Of a DNA stretch of 64,000 bases, positions 45,486-59,389 are shown piece after piece; positions within the stretch are counted from its first letter, which is position 1; each line of letters begins with the position of its first letter. The stretch comes from Mya arenaria. Taxonomy: Eukaryota; Mollusca; Bivalvia; Myida; Myidae. The stretch covers positions 85,460,915 to 85,524,914 of the forward strand of contig NC_069124.1 in the NCBI RefSeq assembly GCF_026914265.1, read 5' to 3'. The notes beneath the pieces are model-generated. The model was given only the letters and a program-made list of their open reading frames with translations. It was not told the DNA's origin and did no database searches. Position numbers and translations under genes: made by a program.

Positions 45486-48400
45486 ATGTCTCGGCTGTCA
45501 AGATTTTTACCAAAGTTCCTGCGGGGTGGAAAGGATGGGAAACAAACCAGTGACAAATCGCAGTGCAAGATAATTTTCCTCGACGAAACGGAATATTTCA
45601 TTCCATACAAGGTAGACTTATTAAATTGTCAACACTAGTAGCAATAGATACTATAGGCTAGCTGCAGAGTTTGGTGTTAACAAATCATTTACTCTGCAAT
45701 TGCCTATACATGTATAAGTGCATTTTTTTGTTTAAAAAGCATTTTGTTGTTTTTTATGTCGTTAGAGGCAGGGGTGTGGTATGCTACAACCATTAGCCAC
45801 AATAATGCACGTTTAGGGAACTTTTTTTACATTTGGATATTCATTTTGTTCCCTAAACTCCACTAGTCCACTATTCATATCAATGTAAAATATATTCTTC
45901 AACTGTTACTCCACAATACTAAACACTTCACTGTTAAATAAAAACACCAAAGTTACACTTACATTATTTTAGCCAATACCTTTTACTTATTACACATATG
46001 TTTTTAATGAAACACAAATAATATGTTTAATTTAGATCGACTTGTGTCAATTAAGCATCACCATTTTCAAACCATCTAGCAGGTGCCCCGTTATCTTTCC
46101 GCTCAATATACTTAGCGCTGGGATCTGTCATTCTTGACTAGGAAAACAAGACGTGGGGTATGGACGCGTAGGCCGCCAAATAAAAAATCGTCAATGACTC
46201 TGAAGCGGCTGTTTATATGGACTACCACATCCATCTACCCCCACCTAACAATTATCAATTAAAAAAGGCAAAAATATGCTCTGGTTTTATCAATAAATAA
46301 TGGGCTTTACTTTGAGAGAAACTTTTGATAATTGAAGGTGTGTTGTGGTTATATGGGTATGGCATAAACCAGGCACTCGTACTTGTGCACCTGTGGTCCT
46401 AACAACACAAAGTTGTACAATTGTGAAGAAGTGGGCCAATACTTGTTTCATGATAAAACACTAATGAAGATAAGTATAATAAATTTCTAACACTCTATGT
46501 TAAACTAACAAGAGAAAAAACATGCAACAACATTTCTTGTACCAACACAAATGCACCTATCAATGTTTTGCTCCACAATGGAGCATGGGTGTTGGGCCGG
46601 CATATACTGCAGGGGACTTTAGACAGCTGGTTATTTCTGACATGTGGGATTTTGACAGACTGTGAGACCACCTACAGGACTATGTGTAAAGGGTTTTCAA
46701 TGCTTGGACCATCCTTATTTAACCATAGAGATTTTGGGAAAACTGCTCTGTTTCAGGTGCAGGATTTAGACACCAAAATTTGCATTTTATGTTAATCCTC
46801 AAGTGTGCCCACAGCTGCCTGATGGGGCAAAACATTGACATTTGCGTTGGAACAAGTATGACTTCTCCTGTGCCAAGGATATCATACTGCATTGTATCAA
46901 CTGGTAAATTCTGCCTTCTTTTGTGCGTCAACACAAGAAAAAGCAAGTCTTAAAAACATAGATCAGCCAAATGTGTATCTATATAGAAGTACTGAGGCTT
47001 ATAGAATATAATTGCCACATAGATCATTTTAATGGCATGAAGTTCACTGGTTAAGAACACCAACTTCAGGTGTAAGTGATCCAATTTTAAAATACTTGAC
47101 AGACTGTCATAAAAGCAATGTTTGTTTCAAAATTGAAACCAGGAGTCGTCCCTCAAAGGTCTTCTTAAAAGCCAGTTTTGCTTCTGCGGCAGGGATCTTC
47201 ACTTCTTTTGGGGGCCTAAGGCACCTCCTAACACCACTCCACCCGAAATGGTCTCAACCCTTCAGCTGACAGGTCAATCACATCCCTGAAATTTAAATTA
47301 CTCTGGTAAAATCAAGGAAGTTGTCTTCTGGCACTGACAGAACATCCTTAGTACAAATTTAGCTTTTAACTGTTAAACAGGAATGAAGGCTAATTGGGTG
47401 TTTTGTAAATGGTAAAGTGGGTGTATTGTAAATGGTAAAGTGGGTTTAATGTATATGGTAAAGGGGTTGTATTGTAAATGGTAAAGTGGGTCTAATGTAA
47501 ATGGTAAAGGGGGTGTATTGTAAATGGTAAAGGGGGTGTATTGTAAATGGTAAAGTGGGTGTTTTGTAAATGGTAAAGCGGGTGTTTTTTAAATGGTAAA
47601 GGGGATGTTTGGTAAATGTACAATTATTGTATTCTGCAGTAGCTTTCTAGGGGACAGCTATCCACTTCCCAACCAATTTCACATTCAGTTGTCAGACTCA
47701 TGCATGTCAAGTTTTACTCCAATTGTATACTTGCAACAATCAAATATTTTAGGGCTCGCATGATCACCAAGTTACTGGGTGTCCTCGTGGCTATATTACA
47801 TGTAAACTCAAAATTAAGCTCAACCGTAACAATTCGCATGGAAAATAGAAATTCTAAAATAAGCGTATAAACCCTTTTTACACAACATTACAATATCGTT
47901 CAGCGATTATTAGGAATGTTATTATTGATATTACCACATGTTTTAATCCATATTGACTTTCATTGTTGAAATTATCAGTCGATATTTATACCAAACTACA
48001 AATCTACCGTAAATCTTACATGTATATGAGTGTCATAGTGAGTCTGAAATGCCACAGTTGTCATTAGAATATAAAACACATCAAATATACAATAAATGTT
48101 GTGTGCCAATTCAACTTCATTATAACTTACATTTTCAGCCAATGAGACCTCCTACATAACTGCCTTAAATAAATATCACACTTAACCATTAACAATCGCA
48201 GTTTTACCAAAAGAGCAGAATTGACGTCAGAATTTGGGTCCTCTTCTGCTGATTTCATGTTGTATTTGCTATGCTGACTAAGACATTTTCAATTCTTATT
48301 TTCAATGTTTTAACTTTATTGTAGAATATAAAACAATATTATTTTATTTTTTGATAAACCGTATTCTTTACATGTACATGTGCTTTGTTATTGATGCATG

Positions 48401-51400
48401 TAAATATATAATAACTTGAATAATGAGTACAATGAATCTCCTGTATTGTATTATGATAGTGAAATGTATGATCAGAATGATATCAAACTAAACTATTTGA
48501 TAAAACTTACTTGATAGTCACCATGGTTTGGCAATAAAGGATTTTGATTTATCTTGTCTGTTGAAACTAGTATGTGATTTTGTATAAAGCCTACAAAATG
48601 TTTTATCAAGGTAAATTGGCCTTTTTAAGTGAGAGCCTATCTGATTGGGCTTTCAGCACTGGAATGTATGCCTGTTTTAAATGGAATGGTGTAAAAACAG
48701 AGCTTTTAAAAAAAAAATGAGCACCTTATCCTACATGTAGTTTGGAAGACAAAATTAATGAATTTCATTTTAAGTTTTGATTAAAAGTTGTAGTTTGAAT
48801 AGAGAGAAATCAACAATCAAAACTATATGGCATTAAAAGAAAAGATCCTCGCCCGTATGAAGTTGTAATTGAACATATAAGCTTGTGTCACAGTTGTTGG
48901 ATAACGTTATGTATAGAGAAGTAAGACCTTATTCTTGTTGGGCAAAGTTGACGCAGCCGTGCTTGCAGGGTGACAGAGCCGCGTTTCAGATGACTGGTTT
49001 ATCTCCCAAAACAAAGGTGGAAGATCTCACCTACCAGTCTACCCCTTGAACACCTTCAATTGACTATAATGGTCTTGATTGATTCACGTTTTGTTATTGT
49101 TCACCTATTGTTTATGTGTGTGAAGGTCTGTGTCAAAGTATTACATTGATAATTATACATTTATCTTATTTCTGTCAAGTGAAGTCAGATTCCTATATTT
49201 CACTCAGTCAAAGTCAGTGTATCAATTTCATTACACTTAAGTTATCTTCACAAAGTAAATGTAAAGACACACTTATAATTGTCATTATATGTCCTCAGAT
49301 TCCTCTCTAACATTCATTATATTTCTACTGTATTTTTTATATTTAATTTTCCATTCTCTCTCCGTACAATGTGTACATATTCCATTTATATACTGTGAAT
49401 GTGTGTGTATTTGTGTGTAACAAGAAGTTTGCGACTTTGAACAAAATCTATTTGAAATAATGATTAAAATGCTCTCATCTTTATTCATGTAAATGCAAAA
49501 CCATAGGATAAGAAGAATAAGGAGAGCTATACTACTCACCCAAGCGTCGGTGTCACCCCTTGGTTAAGGTTTTGTGTGCAAGCACACATAGGTTAATATC
49601 TCAGCAACTACTTGAGGTATTGCATTGAGACTTTATACAATGGTACTCAACCATCCAACCTACTTAATTAACCAAGTTTGATAACTCTACTTTGCATTTA
49701 ATGCCAATAATAGGCCTTTATTATTTGACTTAGAAATTCTGGTTAAGGTTTTGCGTGCAAGCACACATAGGTTAATATCTTAGCAACTACTTGAGGTATT
49801 GCATTGAGACTTGATACAATGGTACTCAACCATCCAACCTACTCAATTAACCAATTAAGATAACTCTAGTTTGCATTTAATGCAAATAATAGGCCTTTAT
49901 TATTTGACTTATAAATCCTGGTTAAGGTTTTGCGTGCAAGCACACATAGGTTAATATCTCAGCAACTACTTGGTGTATTGCATTGAGACTTGATTAAATG
50001 GTACTCAACCATCCAACCTACTTAATTAACCAAGTAAGATAACTCTAGTTTGCATTTAATGCAAATAATAGGCCTTTATTATTTGACTTAGAAATTCTGG
50101 TTAAGGTTTTGCGTGCAAGCACACATAGGTTAATATCTCAGCAACTGCTTGAGGTATTGCATTGAGACTTGATACAATGGTACTCAACCATCCAACCTAC
50201 TTAATTTACCAAGTTAGATAACTCTAGTTTGCATTTAATGCCAATAATTGCCCTTTATTATTTGACTGAGAAATTCTGGTTAAGGTTTTGCATGTAAGCA
50301 CACATAGGTTAATATCTCAGCAACTACTGGATGAATTGCATTGAGACTTTATAAAATGGTACTCAACCATCCAATCTACTTAATTAACCAAGTAAGATAA
50401 CTCTAGTTTGCATTAAATTCAAATACTGGCCCCTTTTTTATTCAACATAGAAATTCTGGTTAAGGTTTTGCATGTAACCACTTTTAAGTCAATGCTTCAG
50501 CAAATACATAATGTATTGCATTGAAACTTTACACACAGGCTCCTAACCATTTAACCTTATTTAATCAAGTAAGATAACTCTATCTTTCATATTATATAAT
50601 TTTTGCCCCTTTATTATGCGACTTAAAAATTTTGGTTAAGGTCTTGCATGTTAGCACACATAGGATAATATCTCAGCAACTACTTGATGTATTGCATTGA
50701 GACTTTATACAATGGTATTCAACCACCCAACCTAATTGAATAATCAAGTTAGATAACTGTGTTTTGCAAATAATGGCCCTTTATTATTACACTTAAAAAT
50801 TCTTGTTAAAATTTTGCATGTAACCACATTTATGTTACTATCTCCGCACATCATGTATTGCATTGAAATCTAATCTAACAGTGATCCATGCATGTTTCGC
50901 CAAAACTTTTCAATCCTTACACTGAAAAGCGGCGGAATAGTCGAGCGCGCTGTCTCTGTGACAGCTCATGTTGTATTGATAGTGTTTTATTTGCCAAAAT
51001 TAATCGATGAATCACCAACATATTAGTCTTTCACCTTTAAGTTGCAACATTATAGTTTTGTGTAATTTTTTATATGTGTATCATGGGTAATTTTTGTATG
51101 AGGAAAATCACGAAAAAGACCACCTATACATTTTTGACAAAATATACCTACATTCTTGTTACTTCATTTATCATTTCTTATGCACATCACACCCGTTCGG
51201 AGATAGAATCAATGATAACAATGACTAGAAATCATTTTGGCTGGGCTTTGTCAGTAACAATTATAATTTTAATCCATATATCTATTATCATTTATTTGGA
51301 GATCTTTATGAATATTAATAATTTGTCTGGCTGCGCCCACGATATTTTTCATACAGACTTCCAAATAAACAAATTATGAAATATCTGTACTCAAAAAGTG

Positions 51401-54400
51401 TCAACAAGACATAAGTTTATTTTCTTTAAACTTAAGTATAGTAAGTTCTATGACATGCTTCTTTGTTCAGATAGAAATGACCACAGAAAATGTTAGTGTT
51501 TGCATCATACTATTTGGATGTATGTTTGCTAAACCAATCATGAATTTATTGCAGCAGTTAAGTTTTATATTGATCACAGGATGATCTAAAACGCCCAAAT
51601 ATTTATCTCCAATTTTCATTTTTCTGCCAGCTGAATGATTTGAGTGTTTATGCTGTAACTTGTAAAAAGAACCCAATTTTAAAAGTAAATACCACCTGTT
51701 CATGTATACCATTTTGTAATTGATCTGTTTCAGTATTTGAACACTTGAATTGAAATCAATTGTGTGGAAATGTCTTCAATGTAGGGAAACTAATTGCCTA
51801 AATTTATATGGTCAGTTTGTCAGATTGTATTTGAATGATTAAAATAATTAAACTTGATGACTTTAAACTTAAATTGATATATCCAAAAGCAATACGCTAT
51901 TTATGGAGAATTTTTAACAAAATTACTCAAAATTTTGAACACTAAGCATCTGTAACCAAAAATATGAACATAAGCCAAAAATAAATGGCAAGATAAAAAA
52001 TCAAGTGAGAAAATGAAGACAAAAGCAGATGGGGAAAATTCATTAATAAAAAAGTTTTCTTTAATTTAAGAAGTTTTGTTTGAGAAACTGTATTTATGGG
52101 GCTACATAGGGGGAGGCTTAGGGGGCTATGTAGAAATCAAAATGTCCTGTCCGTTTGACCGTCCATTGTTCCTAACATACTGATGGGTTTTTACTAGGTA
52201 CTATTTTCTTCATTCCATATAGGAAATTTATTTGTTAGGTATCATTTGTTGTGTTCTTGTTAGTTAGGGTATTGTTGGGTATTGTAGGGTTAATACACCT
52301 TTTTGAGGTCGTTAGCATCTGCAAAGGCCCGCAAAATGGTTAACAGCCCGAGTGCGTAGGTAAATTATTCCATAAAATACACACCATGAGAAACGTTTGT
52401 GTTTAAAAAGGCTGTTAAATGTCACAAAAATGCAAAAACAGTAAGTAAAAAAATAACTTCCATAACTGGTGCTTGTGTGACATCATGAGTGATGTCAATG
52501 AATTTTTTTTACATAAAGCTTGATTCGGGCCACAACATAACTCCGCAGTTGCATTTTGTTTCGCACCATTTTTTGCAGTGTTTGTTTGTTTGGAAAGTGT
52601 CGTTTTTTTGGAAATGGACTGTTTTTTTGTGTATTTACACACAATAGCTATTGGGTAATTGATTAAGTACCAATATAGTCCTACTTTAACCATTATTTGT
52701 GTTGACAACTAATTTAAGCCTAAAATTTTGTAATTATGTACTTGATAAAATGTACAGCATCTTCAGCATCAGAGAAAAAAATATTTGAAATTTCTTTGTT
52801 CATTGTATACGACGTAATGGAATCATGTCCACATATATGTTCTGATTAAAATCGACAGAAATAACTAAAGGAGTTGAACATTTTAGACTTAATTTAGTGC
52901 TTTTAAGGGAATCAAATAGTCAAAACAACTGCAGAAAGTACTATCTAGTAAACACACATCAGCTTGCCTAAGGAAAGACAACTCAGAAGAAAATATGTAA
53001 GTTAGATGCGGTTTATTTAATTTGTTGATATTTGTATACAGCTATATATGCTGAAATTCGTTTTTGTGCTAAAGTTTGCATCGTTGACCCACTTTCGGTC
53101 CGAAACCAAAACAAAAAGCCGGTCATTAACAGCATGTGAATTTACTGAATAATGCACGTTTTCTACCGATAACGCCCGCGTTTTTGCTTTTTAACACACC
53201 ACAATAACAGACCGTAAACACACATTTTATGCAATAAATTGTTATGATGTTGAGTAGTAACCAATTAAGGCCCGTATGAGCGTCCTTCCGTACACTTCTG
53301 TCGCAGAATATGGGGACAAAGCATCGGGCTGGCGTAAGGCATCAAACTCAAATATGATACTAAATAAGTTTAGTTAAGGTTGACATATTGAGATCAAACT
53401 TGGTATATAAGAAGAGTTTATAGAGACTTCTCAAGTGGTTTGGTCAATATCACTGCTACTTATAAAAGAAAAACGGTTGAAACTGAATATCTTGAGTTAG
53501 AGTTGACATATTGTGACTGAACTTGGTATATAGAAGGAGTTTATGGAAATCTTTCATGATCTTGGTCACTTGTCTTTAAAATAAAAAAAATGGTTAAAAC
53601 TGAAAATCTTAAGTTATTGTTGACATATTTTGACCAAGATTGGTATGTAGGAAAAGTTTATGGAGACATTTCCTTGGACTGGGTTTTGGTCCCTTATACA
53701 GACAAGATCACTGTTACCAGATATAGAAAAATGATTAATACTGAATATGTTTAAATTAGGTTGGCATATTGTGACCAAACTTGGTATATAGCAAGAGGTT
53801 ATGGAGACCTTTCATGTGAATGAGTTTTGGGCCCCTTGGGTCTTGGTCAATGTGACTGTTAATAAAAAAACAAAAACAGTTGAAACTGAATATCATAAGT
53901 TAAAGTTTATTCATTATCATTTTCCAAAAAATATTAAGTTCCAGAAATCTTGTGCATTACATACATATGCCAGGGTAAGCTTGTTGAAGATGTCGTGGGA
54001 TGTGCCAGGATGCTATATAAGGAAATGTGTCCCATTACAGTTGTATTCTCCTTAAAAAACACACAACAACATGCCCTTTATCAATCCTGGATTAAACCCT
54101 ACTATGAATAACTACATGTATGTATGTTTGTGTATCTGCAGGGAGCATTCAAGGGTCAGTATGTGCTGGACCGTGCATTTGAGCAGCTCAACCTGCTGGA
54201 GAAAGACTACTTCGGCCTCCGCTTCATTGACGGCACCGGCCAGACGGTAACTCAGTCTCATAAGTCTTCGGATGCTATACATGTACAGTTTAAAACTTGA
54301 AGCATGATGACAAGAAAACTGTCTTGAATACTGATTCATTTCCTTAACGTTTAATGTTGAAAATTTCAACTTACATAATATGTATTAGACAAATATTTAT

Positions 54401-57400
54401 AGCATTCCTTGAACTTACTTATTTGAACATTTTCTTTAAATTGATATATTTTCATGGTAACAAGATACTTTTGAGCATAATTATAACCATGTGTTGACTA
54501 AGTACAACAGTGGTTTTCTGTAAAGTTACTATTTTGGGTCTAACCATGTTTTTGTTTAGGTGTTTTTTAAGTCTGAGTAACATAAGATATAAGACCTTGC
54601 CGTAGCCATTTGTTACCTGGAGGCTACACTTGATATACAAGATATAATGATTTTAAGACGATCTACAGCAGATAATGATTTAATCTGATTTTCTTTCAGC
54701 ACTGGCTGGATGTCAACAAGACCCTCTCCTCCCAGTTGAAAGGTAAGTCACAGGTTTTTCACATTTAAACTAACCAACCATGTATCGGAGGTACTTATCA
54801 TTATTTGCCAAACCATGATAGGTATTGGTGCATTGTCTGTTTGTAGACAGAAATCTTTGATAAAAGAGATCAATGTTTCATCTGTGTAAATCTGTAAGCT
54901 AGCTTTGATACCAACCGTGATCTTTACAACAGATTCCAACTTTACAACGCGGAGGTCAAGAGGTGGCACAACGGTCACTATTCACCAGTATTGGAACACC
55001 TCCGCTGTTTTCAAATTTCCATACACTGATATGTATTCAAGTTAGGTGATAATGAAAGCAAGCCAAATTACCATAAATTATTTACATAGCCTTGACCGTA
55101 AATACCTATAATCTTATTAACACATTTCCACTTGACAGTTTAGAGGAATCCCCGTTGACTTTTATATTCATTGAAGCACTCCGCAGTAGAAGTCAGTCAA
55201 TACCTATGTTAATGTCATGAAATTTTAATGGTTGTTTTACCTATTACCTGCAGTTTGTAATTAGACCAAGAAAATTAATCTTATATGCCTGTAGCAATTA
55301 GTTGAAGGACAGAAATTCCATTTTTGTAAGAGTTTCACCAGTTTTTATAGTATTTTGATTAAAAGTTATTTGTGGGTAAACTGCACAAATCTGCATTTAA
55401 CTTTTTCAAATGAAGTTCTTACAATATAAATTTAGGAATGAAGGTAATAAAAAGGAACATGTAAAATATTTCCAATTTTTATGTTTAAGGGTGCACTATT
55501 CCATACACATTCTACTTTGGGGTGAAGTTCTACCCTGCCGACCCCTGCAAGTTACGGGAGGAAATCACAAGGTTTGATGACTATGATGTTTGTAGTTTTA
55601 GTTTGTCTTGAAGATTTCTTTTTACGTATTGTGATATCCTTGGTGTCATAGTTGTTGATGTGGGAAGAAGTCATTACTCGAAAACTGTTTCTTAATTACC
55701 AAGACCTGATAGCCTTGTGGTAGGTCTGGAGTTTATTCCCTCACTGATTCATACTGAAAGAAAATTGATTAAAGTGGTATTGAGAAATTTGGAGTACTTT
55801 GTGCTGGATAAAATCCTGGAAAGATGACTTCTGTGCTTAACACCGGGCATGTTAATGAACCAAGGGGTCCAGGGGAGCCAAGCTTTTATGCAGCCATTGC
55901 GCACTGGGCAGACTTTCTTGAACCAATAAACAAACAACTGTATTCACATGAAACTTAATACACATCTTACAGTGACAATGTGAAAATAGTTATCTGGAGC
56001 AAGTCCCCTTTCTTTGGCTTAGATATTTGTTTGCTCCTGAATGAGGGCACAAAGTAATCACAAGATGAGTCTATGAGTGACTGTGTGTCAATCTTGAAAT
56101 GTTGGGTATATGATGGTTACGGCCTTGGTCTTGTAGGTGTTGATGACTTACTGTTTGTATTTATGTGTTTCAGGTATCAGTTCTTCCTGCAGGTGAAGCG
56201 TGACATCCTTCATGGTCGCCTGCCTGTCTCCTTTGAGGAGGCTGCTGAACTCTTCACCTTTGCTGTCCAATGTAAGCAATCATAGCACTACCGGTTAATG
56301 GTTCAACTGATATCTATCCACTTTTGGCGGCTATCTCTGAAATAAAAACAATGATCAAGTTTAAAGAGAACTATTGTAAAGTGTTTTAAATGATGACAGG
56401 ATTGAATTTAGGTTCTTTGATATAAAAGACATGCACATAAGGTTTGTATGTTATTAGTACTTACGTTATCTAACTTGCCTGTCTTAAGCTGAGCTTGGAG
56501 ACTATGACTCACAAGACCTGCCTCCAGGCTATGTGTCAGAGTTCCAGTTTGTGCCAAACCAGACAGAGGCACTGGAGGAACACATCACTCAGCTGCACAG
56601 GAGGCTTGGGTGAGTAAACATGAAGGAGGGATACTGGTATGTAAAAAGGTAAGAGGTCTGATAATTTAGGAATGGGGGGCTCAGTTGAGTAACCATGGAG
56701 GAGGGGTATGTAATAGGGGTAGGGGGTTTGATAATTTAGGGGTAGTTGGGGTATGAGGGTTGGTATGTAGGGATGGGAGCTGTGTTGAGAAAATGTGTAC
56801 GTGGGGTAGGATAAATGAAGAATGAGGAGAAATGTGGGTCATATTTGTAAGACATAGGCCTTAGAAGAGCACAATACTTGGCTGCATTGGAGGCTTGTGT
56901 GATATACACTTATCTTGTGTGTATCTAACTTAACTTATTAACTTAAATTATAAATGAAGATTCCCATTGCTATACAGGAACATCTTTAGTCATCAGTTAT
57001 TGAAATTAAAAGTTTTGTCAAAGATATACGTCTAAATAAGCCTATTGTGGTGTATATATAAATATGTATTTTTTGCTGCCGCAGGGGGACGTTGCCGGCA
57101 ACGGCTGAGCTGAAGTTCCTGGACAAGGTCAAGTGGTTGGACATGTACGGCGTTGATCTTCATCCTGTCATGGTAAGAATATCACAACAGTTACTGGCCT
57201 GCCAAAGGCTTATTAGATAACAGTTATTTCAAACCATTATATGATTTATAGTAAATTGATTTATTCACATTCAATCATTTCTCACAATGCCAAATCCCTA
57301 ACTTCTTTCTTAGCTTGTCATATAAAGGTAATATCCTAGCCTTGGTGTGATCCTTCACGGCAGAAGAGTCATTTTCTTTTGACGTGCACATCTTGCATTA

Positions 57401-59283
57401 CTCGGTAACAATTGGAAGATATTGACATGAAACATGATGTACATGATAAACAGAATAATATTACACCTGTGTGTTGCGAAATTCATTACTAAAGTTGAAA
57501 TAGTTTTTAGTTATGCCATCTTTATGATTGAGAAAAAAGCATTAAAGGATAAGTAATTAGCCAGTTGCAATTGTCCTATGGAATAAATTTATATAGCTTT
57601 TAATACATAAACTACTATCATTACTAAAATAACCTGAGTTCTGAAGTTGTTGCGTTGCCTGTGAAGCATAGGGATAATTTGTCCGATGTAGTCATCTTCG
57701 CCGATACTGTAGCCACATCGCTCTTCAGTTTAAACATCTTGGTGTAGAGCCTTCAAACTTGGTAATCACATAATGATTTTCGGGTCAAGGTTATAATTAT
57801 ATCTACAGGAACTTTCTTTAGATCAATAACTTTTGAAAGACTTGGTGTAGAGTCTTCAATTGTATACACATTGGTGACATTAACAAGAAAAAATATATTC
57901 CGGGTAACAATAGTAGAAGTTATAATGATGATAGTAATAATATTGATAACAATAACATAACGTTTGTGAACATTTAGGATTGTGGCCTCTTTCTGCAGGG
58001 TGAGGGTAACACGGAGTATTTTCTTGGTCTCACACCAACCGGGATCGTTGTTTACAAAAACAAGACCAAAGTTGGAAACTACTTCTGGTAAGCTCGAAGA
58101 GATGTTTTATCGATGTTCCCTTAGCAAGACTGTATCATAATATTGGCGTAGAGGGAGATAATGAAAATGTTAAGAAAATTGATTCACACAGTAGCTTGTG
58201 CAGCGAATCAAATTTGCATCTAGACATATGATGCTGTTCATTATACATGACTGTACATATTTTTTGTTTTAATTGCTATGTTTGTATCCATGATTGCCTG
58301 TTTTCATCCCTAAAGCTTAAATGTATGTGGTAAAACTATTTTTATTATGCCCTCCTTTGAAAAAATGGGCATATAGCCATAGAGCAGATCTTGTTTGCAT
58401 AATAACTAAAGAATAGTTTGACCTTTAACCACCAAAATTCAGTGGGACGTGACCTTTGCCAGTAGATGACCCTATTGTTTTTAAGGCCAGTATGTCAAAG
58501 GTCAAGGTAATGGTCAGCAGTCTTAGGAAATCTTTGTCTGCATAATAATTGAAAACAGACCTTTAGTAGGTTGTCTTTGACTAGTAGTGGACCCTTTTGT
58601 TCTTTAAGGACAGTAGGTCAAAGGTCAAGGACACACTCAACAGTCTCATGAAAATTTTGTTAACCGGAGAAGAATTACATAAAAACCTTTCACAGCCATT
58701 AATAATCACTTCATTTTTTCTTAAAACAACTTTATTCAATCCACCACATGTTTCTGACCAAGTGGCATTTAGGGGAATAATGTTTGAGAAACATCTCTTG
58801 ATAATGATTAGAAAAATAACGAAGAAAAGTCCACTGTTTTCCATTTGTACATTTTCTTTTTCATACAAAATTCTAAATTACAGGCCAAGAATCACCAAAG
58901 TGAATTTTAAGGGAAAAGTGTTCATAGTCCGCGTAAAAGACAAAATTGTAAGTACTTTTCCATTTTCACTAATATTGTGTGCACTAGTTTTCGTTTTGAT
59001 ATGATTCCTATGATAGTGCATTATTTTAGGTTATATAGTGTGCAAGATGTTTCCTTTTCCTACATTAAGCTTGGGTTTTGTAAGAATTTGATATTGTTTT
59101 TGAACTTTCATTTAATAATCATTATTTTGAGAGTGATTTCATTTTGATATGTAGCCCCTGCATGTTTATTAGGTGTATGTGTGTGTTGTAGAATGATGAG
59201 CATACATACGCATTTGAGTTGGCGACGAAGCAGGCGTGTAAGCACCTGTGGCGCTGTTGTGTGGAGCACCACGCCTTCTTTAG
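45486..59283 (+). CDS. EPB41L4A: EPB41L4A-like FERM protein, first ten exons (gene continues past window)
   Basis: Exons 45486-45611, 54142-54246, 54700-54742, 55490-55571, 56174-56271, 56489-56609, 57085-57172, 57999-58087, 58884-58947 and 59192-59283 join in frame to 302 residues with GT-AG introns. The start [11 protein letters not shown] leads into [17 protein letters not shown]1 then continues with [21 protein letters not shown] and [10 protein letters not shown]2 holds [30 protein letters not shown] and [12 protein letters not shown]3 holds [40 protein letters not shown] and [16 protein letters not shown]. These are the EPB41L4/NBL4 signatures I remember. The protein links membrane proteins to cortical actin. 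The FERM-adjacent region and C-terminus must lie beyond 64000. Exon 1 is separated by an 8.5-kb intron; its splice phase and content fit. Confidence 0.92.
46560..47310. other. Unassigned segment in intron 1 with coding-like pieces
   Basis: Pieces on the minus strand ([38 protein letters not shown]) look less random than their surroundings. They do not form one frame and match no family I can name. It may be a decayed gene or transposon fragment. Confidence 0.2.
47395..47620. repeat. ~23-bp minisatellite
   Basis: About ten copies of TGTAAATGGTAAAGTGGGTG-like units with GGG/GTG variation. Confidence 0.9.
47621..49504. other. Part of EPB41L4A intron 1, nothing recognised
   Basis: AT-rich, with no exon-like frame and no repeat family that I could identify. 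Confidence 0.3.
49505..50975. repeat. ~180-bp satellite with a terminal GTCTCTGTGACAGCTC segment
   Basis: GGTTAAGGTTTTGCGTGCAA begins units at about 49561, 49741, 49920, 50100, 50279 and 50459, and weaker units follow to about 50880 (about eight units). The first four or five are very similar and the rest decay rightwards. The array is preceded by ACTCACCCAAGCGTCGG and followed by AAAAGCGGCGGAATAGTCGA and GTCTCTGTGACAGCTC. Such fixed flanks suggest a mobile unit with a tandem-repeat core, as described for bivalve Helitron-like elements. Confidence 0.85.
50976..53339. other. Part of EPB41L4A intron 1, nothing recognised
   Basis: AT-rich. The short open frame at 51074-51379 begins MCIMGNFC but lacks a FERM continuation and is not used as an exon. 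Confidence 0.3.
53340..53915. repeat. Degenerate ~120-140-bp tandem repeat, inverse of the 4.2-kb family
   Basis: GACATATTGTGACCAAACTT-like blocks recur at about 53382, 53503, 53621 and 53762, each followed by GGTATATAG(A/G)AG and AGTTTATGGAGAC. The reverse complement matches the units at 4.17-4.66 kb. Confidence 0.7.
58340..58660. repeat. Dispersed repeat with GTCAAAGGTCAAGG blocks (intron 8)
   Basis: Two ~165-bp halves share TTTGCATAATAAC/TCTGCATAATAATTGAA, ATAGTTTGACCTTTA/CAGACCTTTAG and GGCCAGTATGTCAAAGGTCA. This is a common style of mollusc interspersed repeat. Confidence 0.55.
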
Positions 59284-59389
59284 GTATGTTCAACATGCAA
59301 TACTGGCCTTTCAATGTGAAACAGTAGATAAAAAAATGGGAATTTAAACATTTTATTTTTTGCACATTTTTTATATTTGGATATTATTA

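Noticed and set aside
51074-51379. Alternative first exon MGNFC... for the EPB41L4A-like gene
   Set aside because: It resembles the human MGCFC start by chance, but the frame does not continue into FERM sequence. The exon at 45486 fits phase and content.
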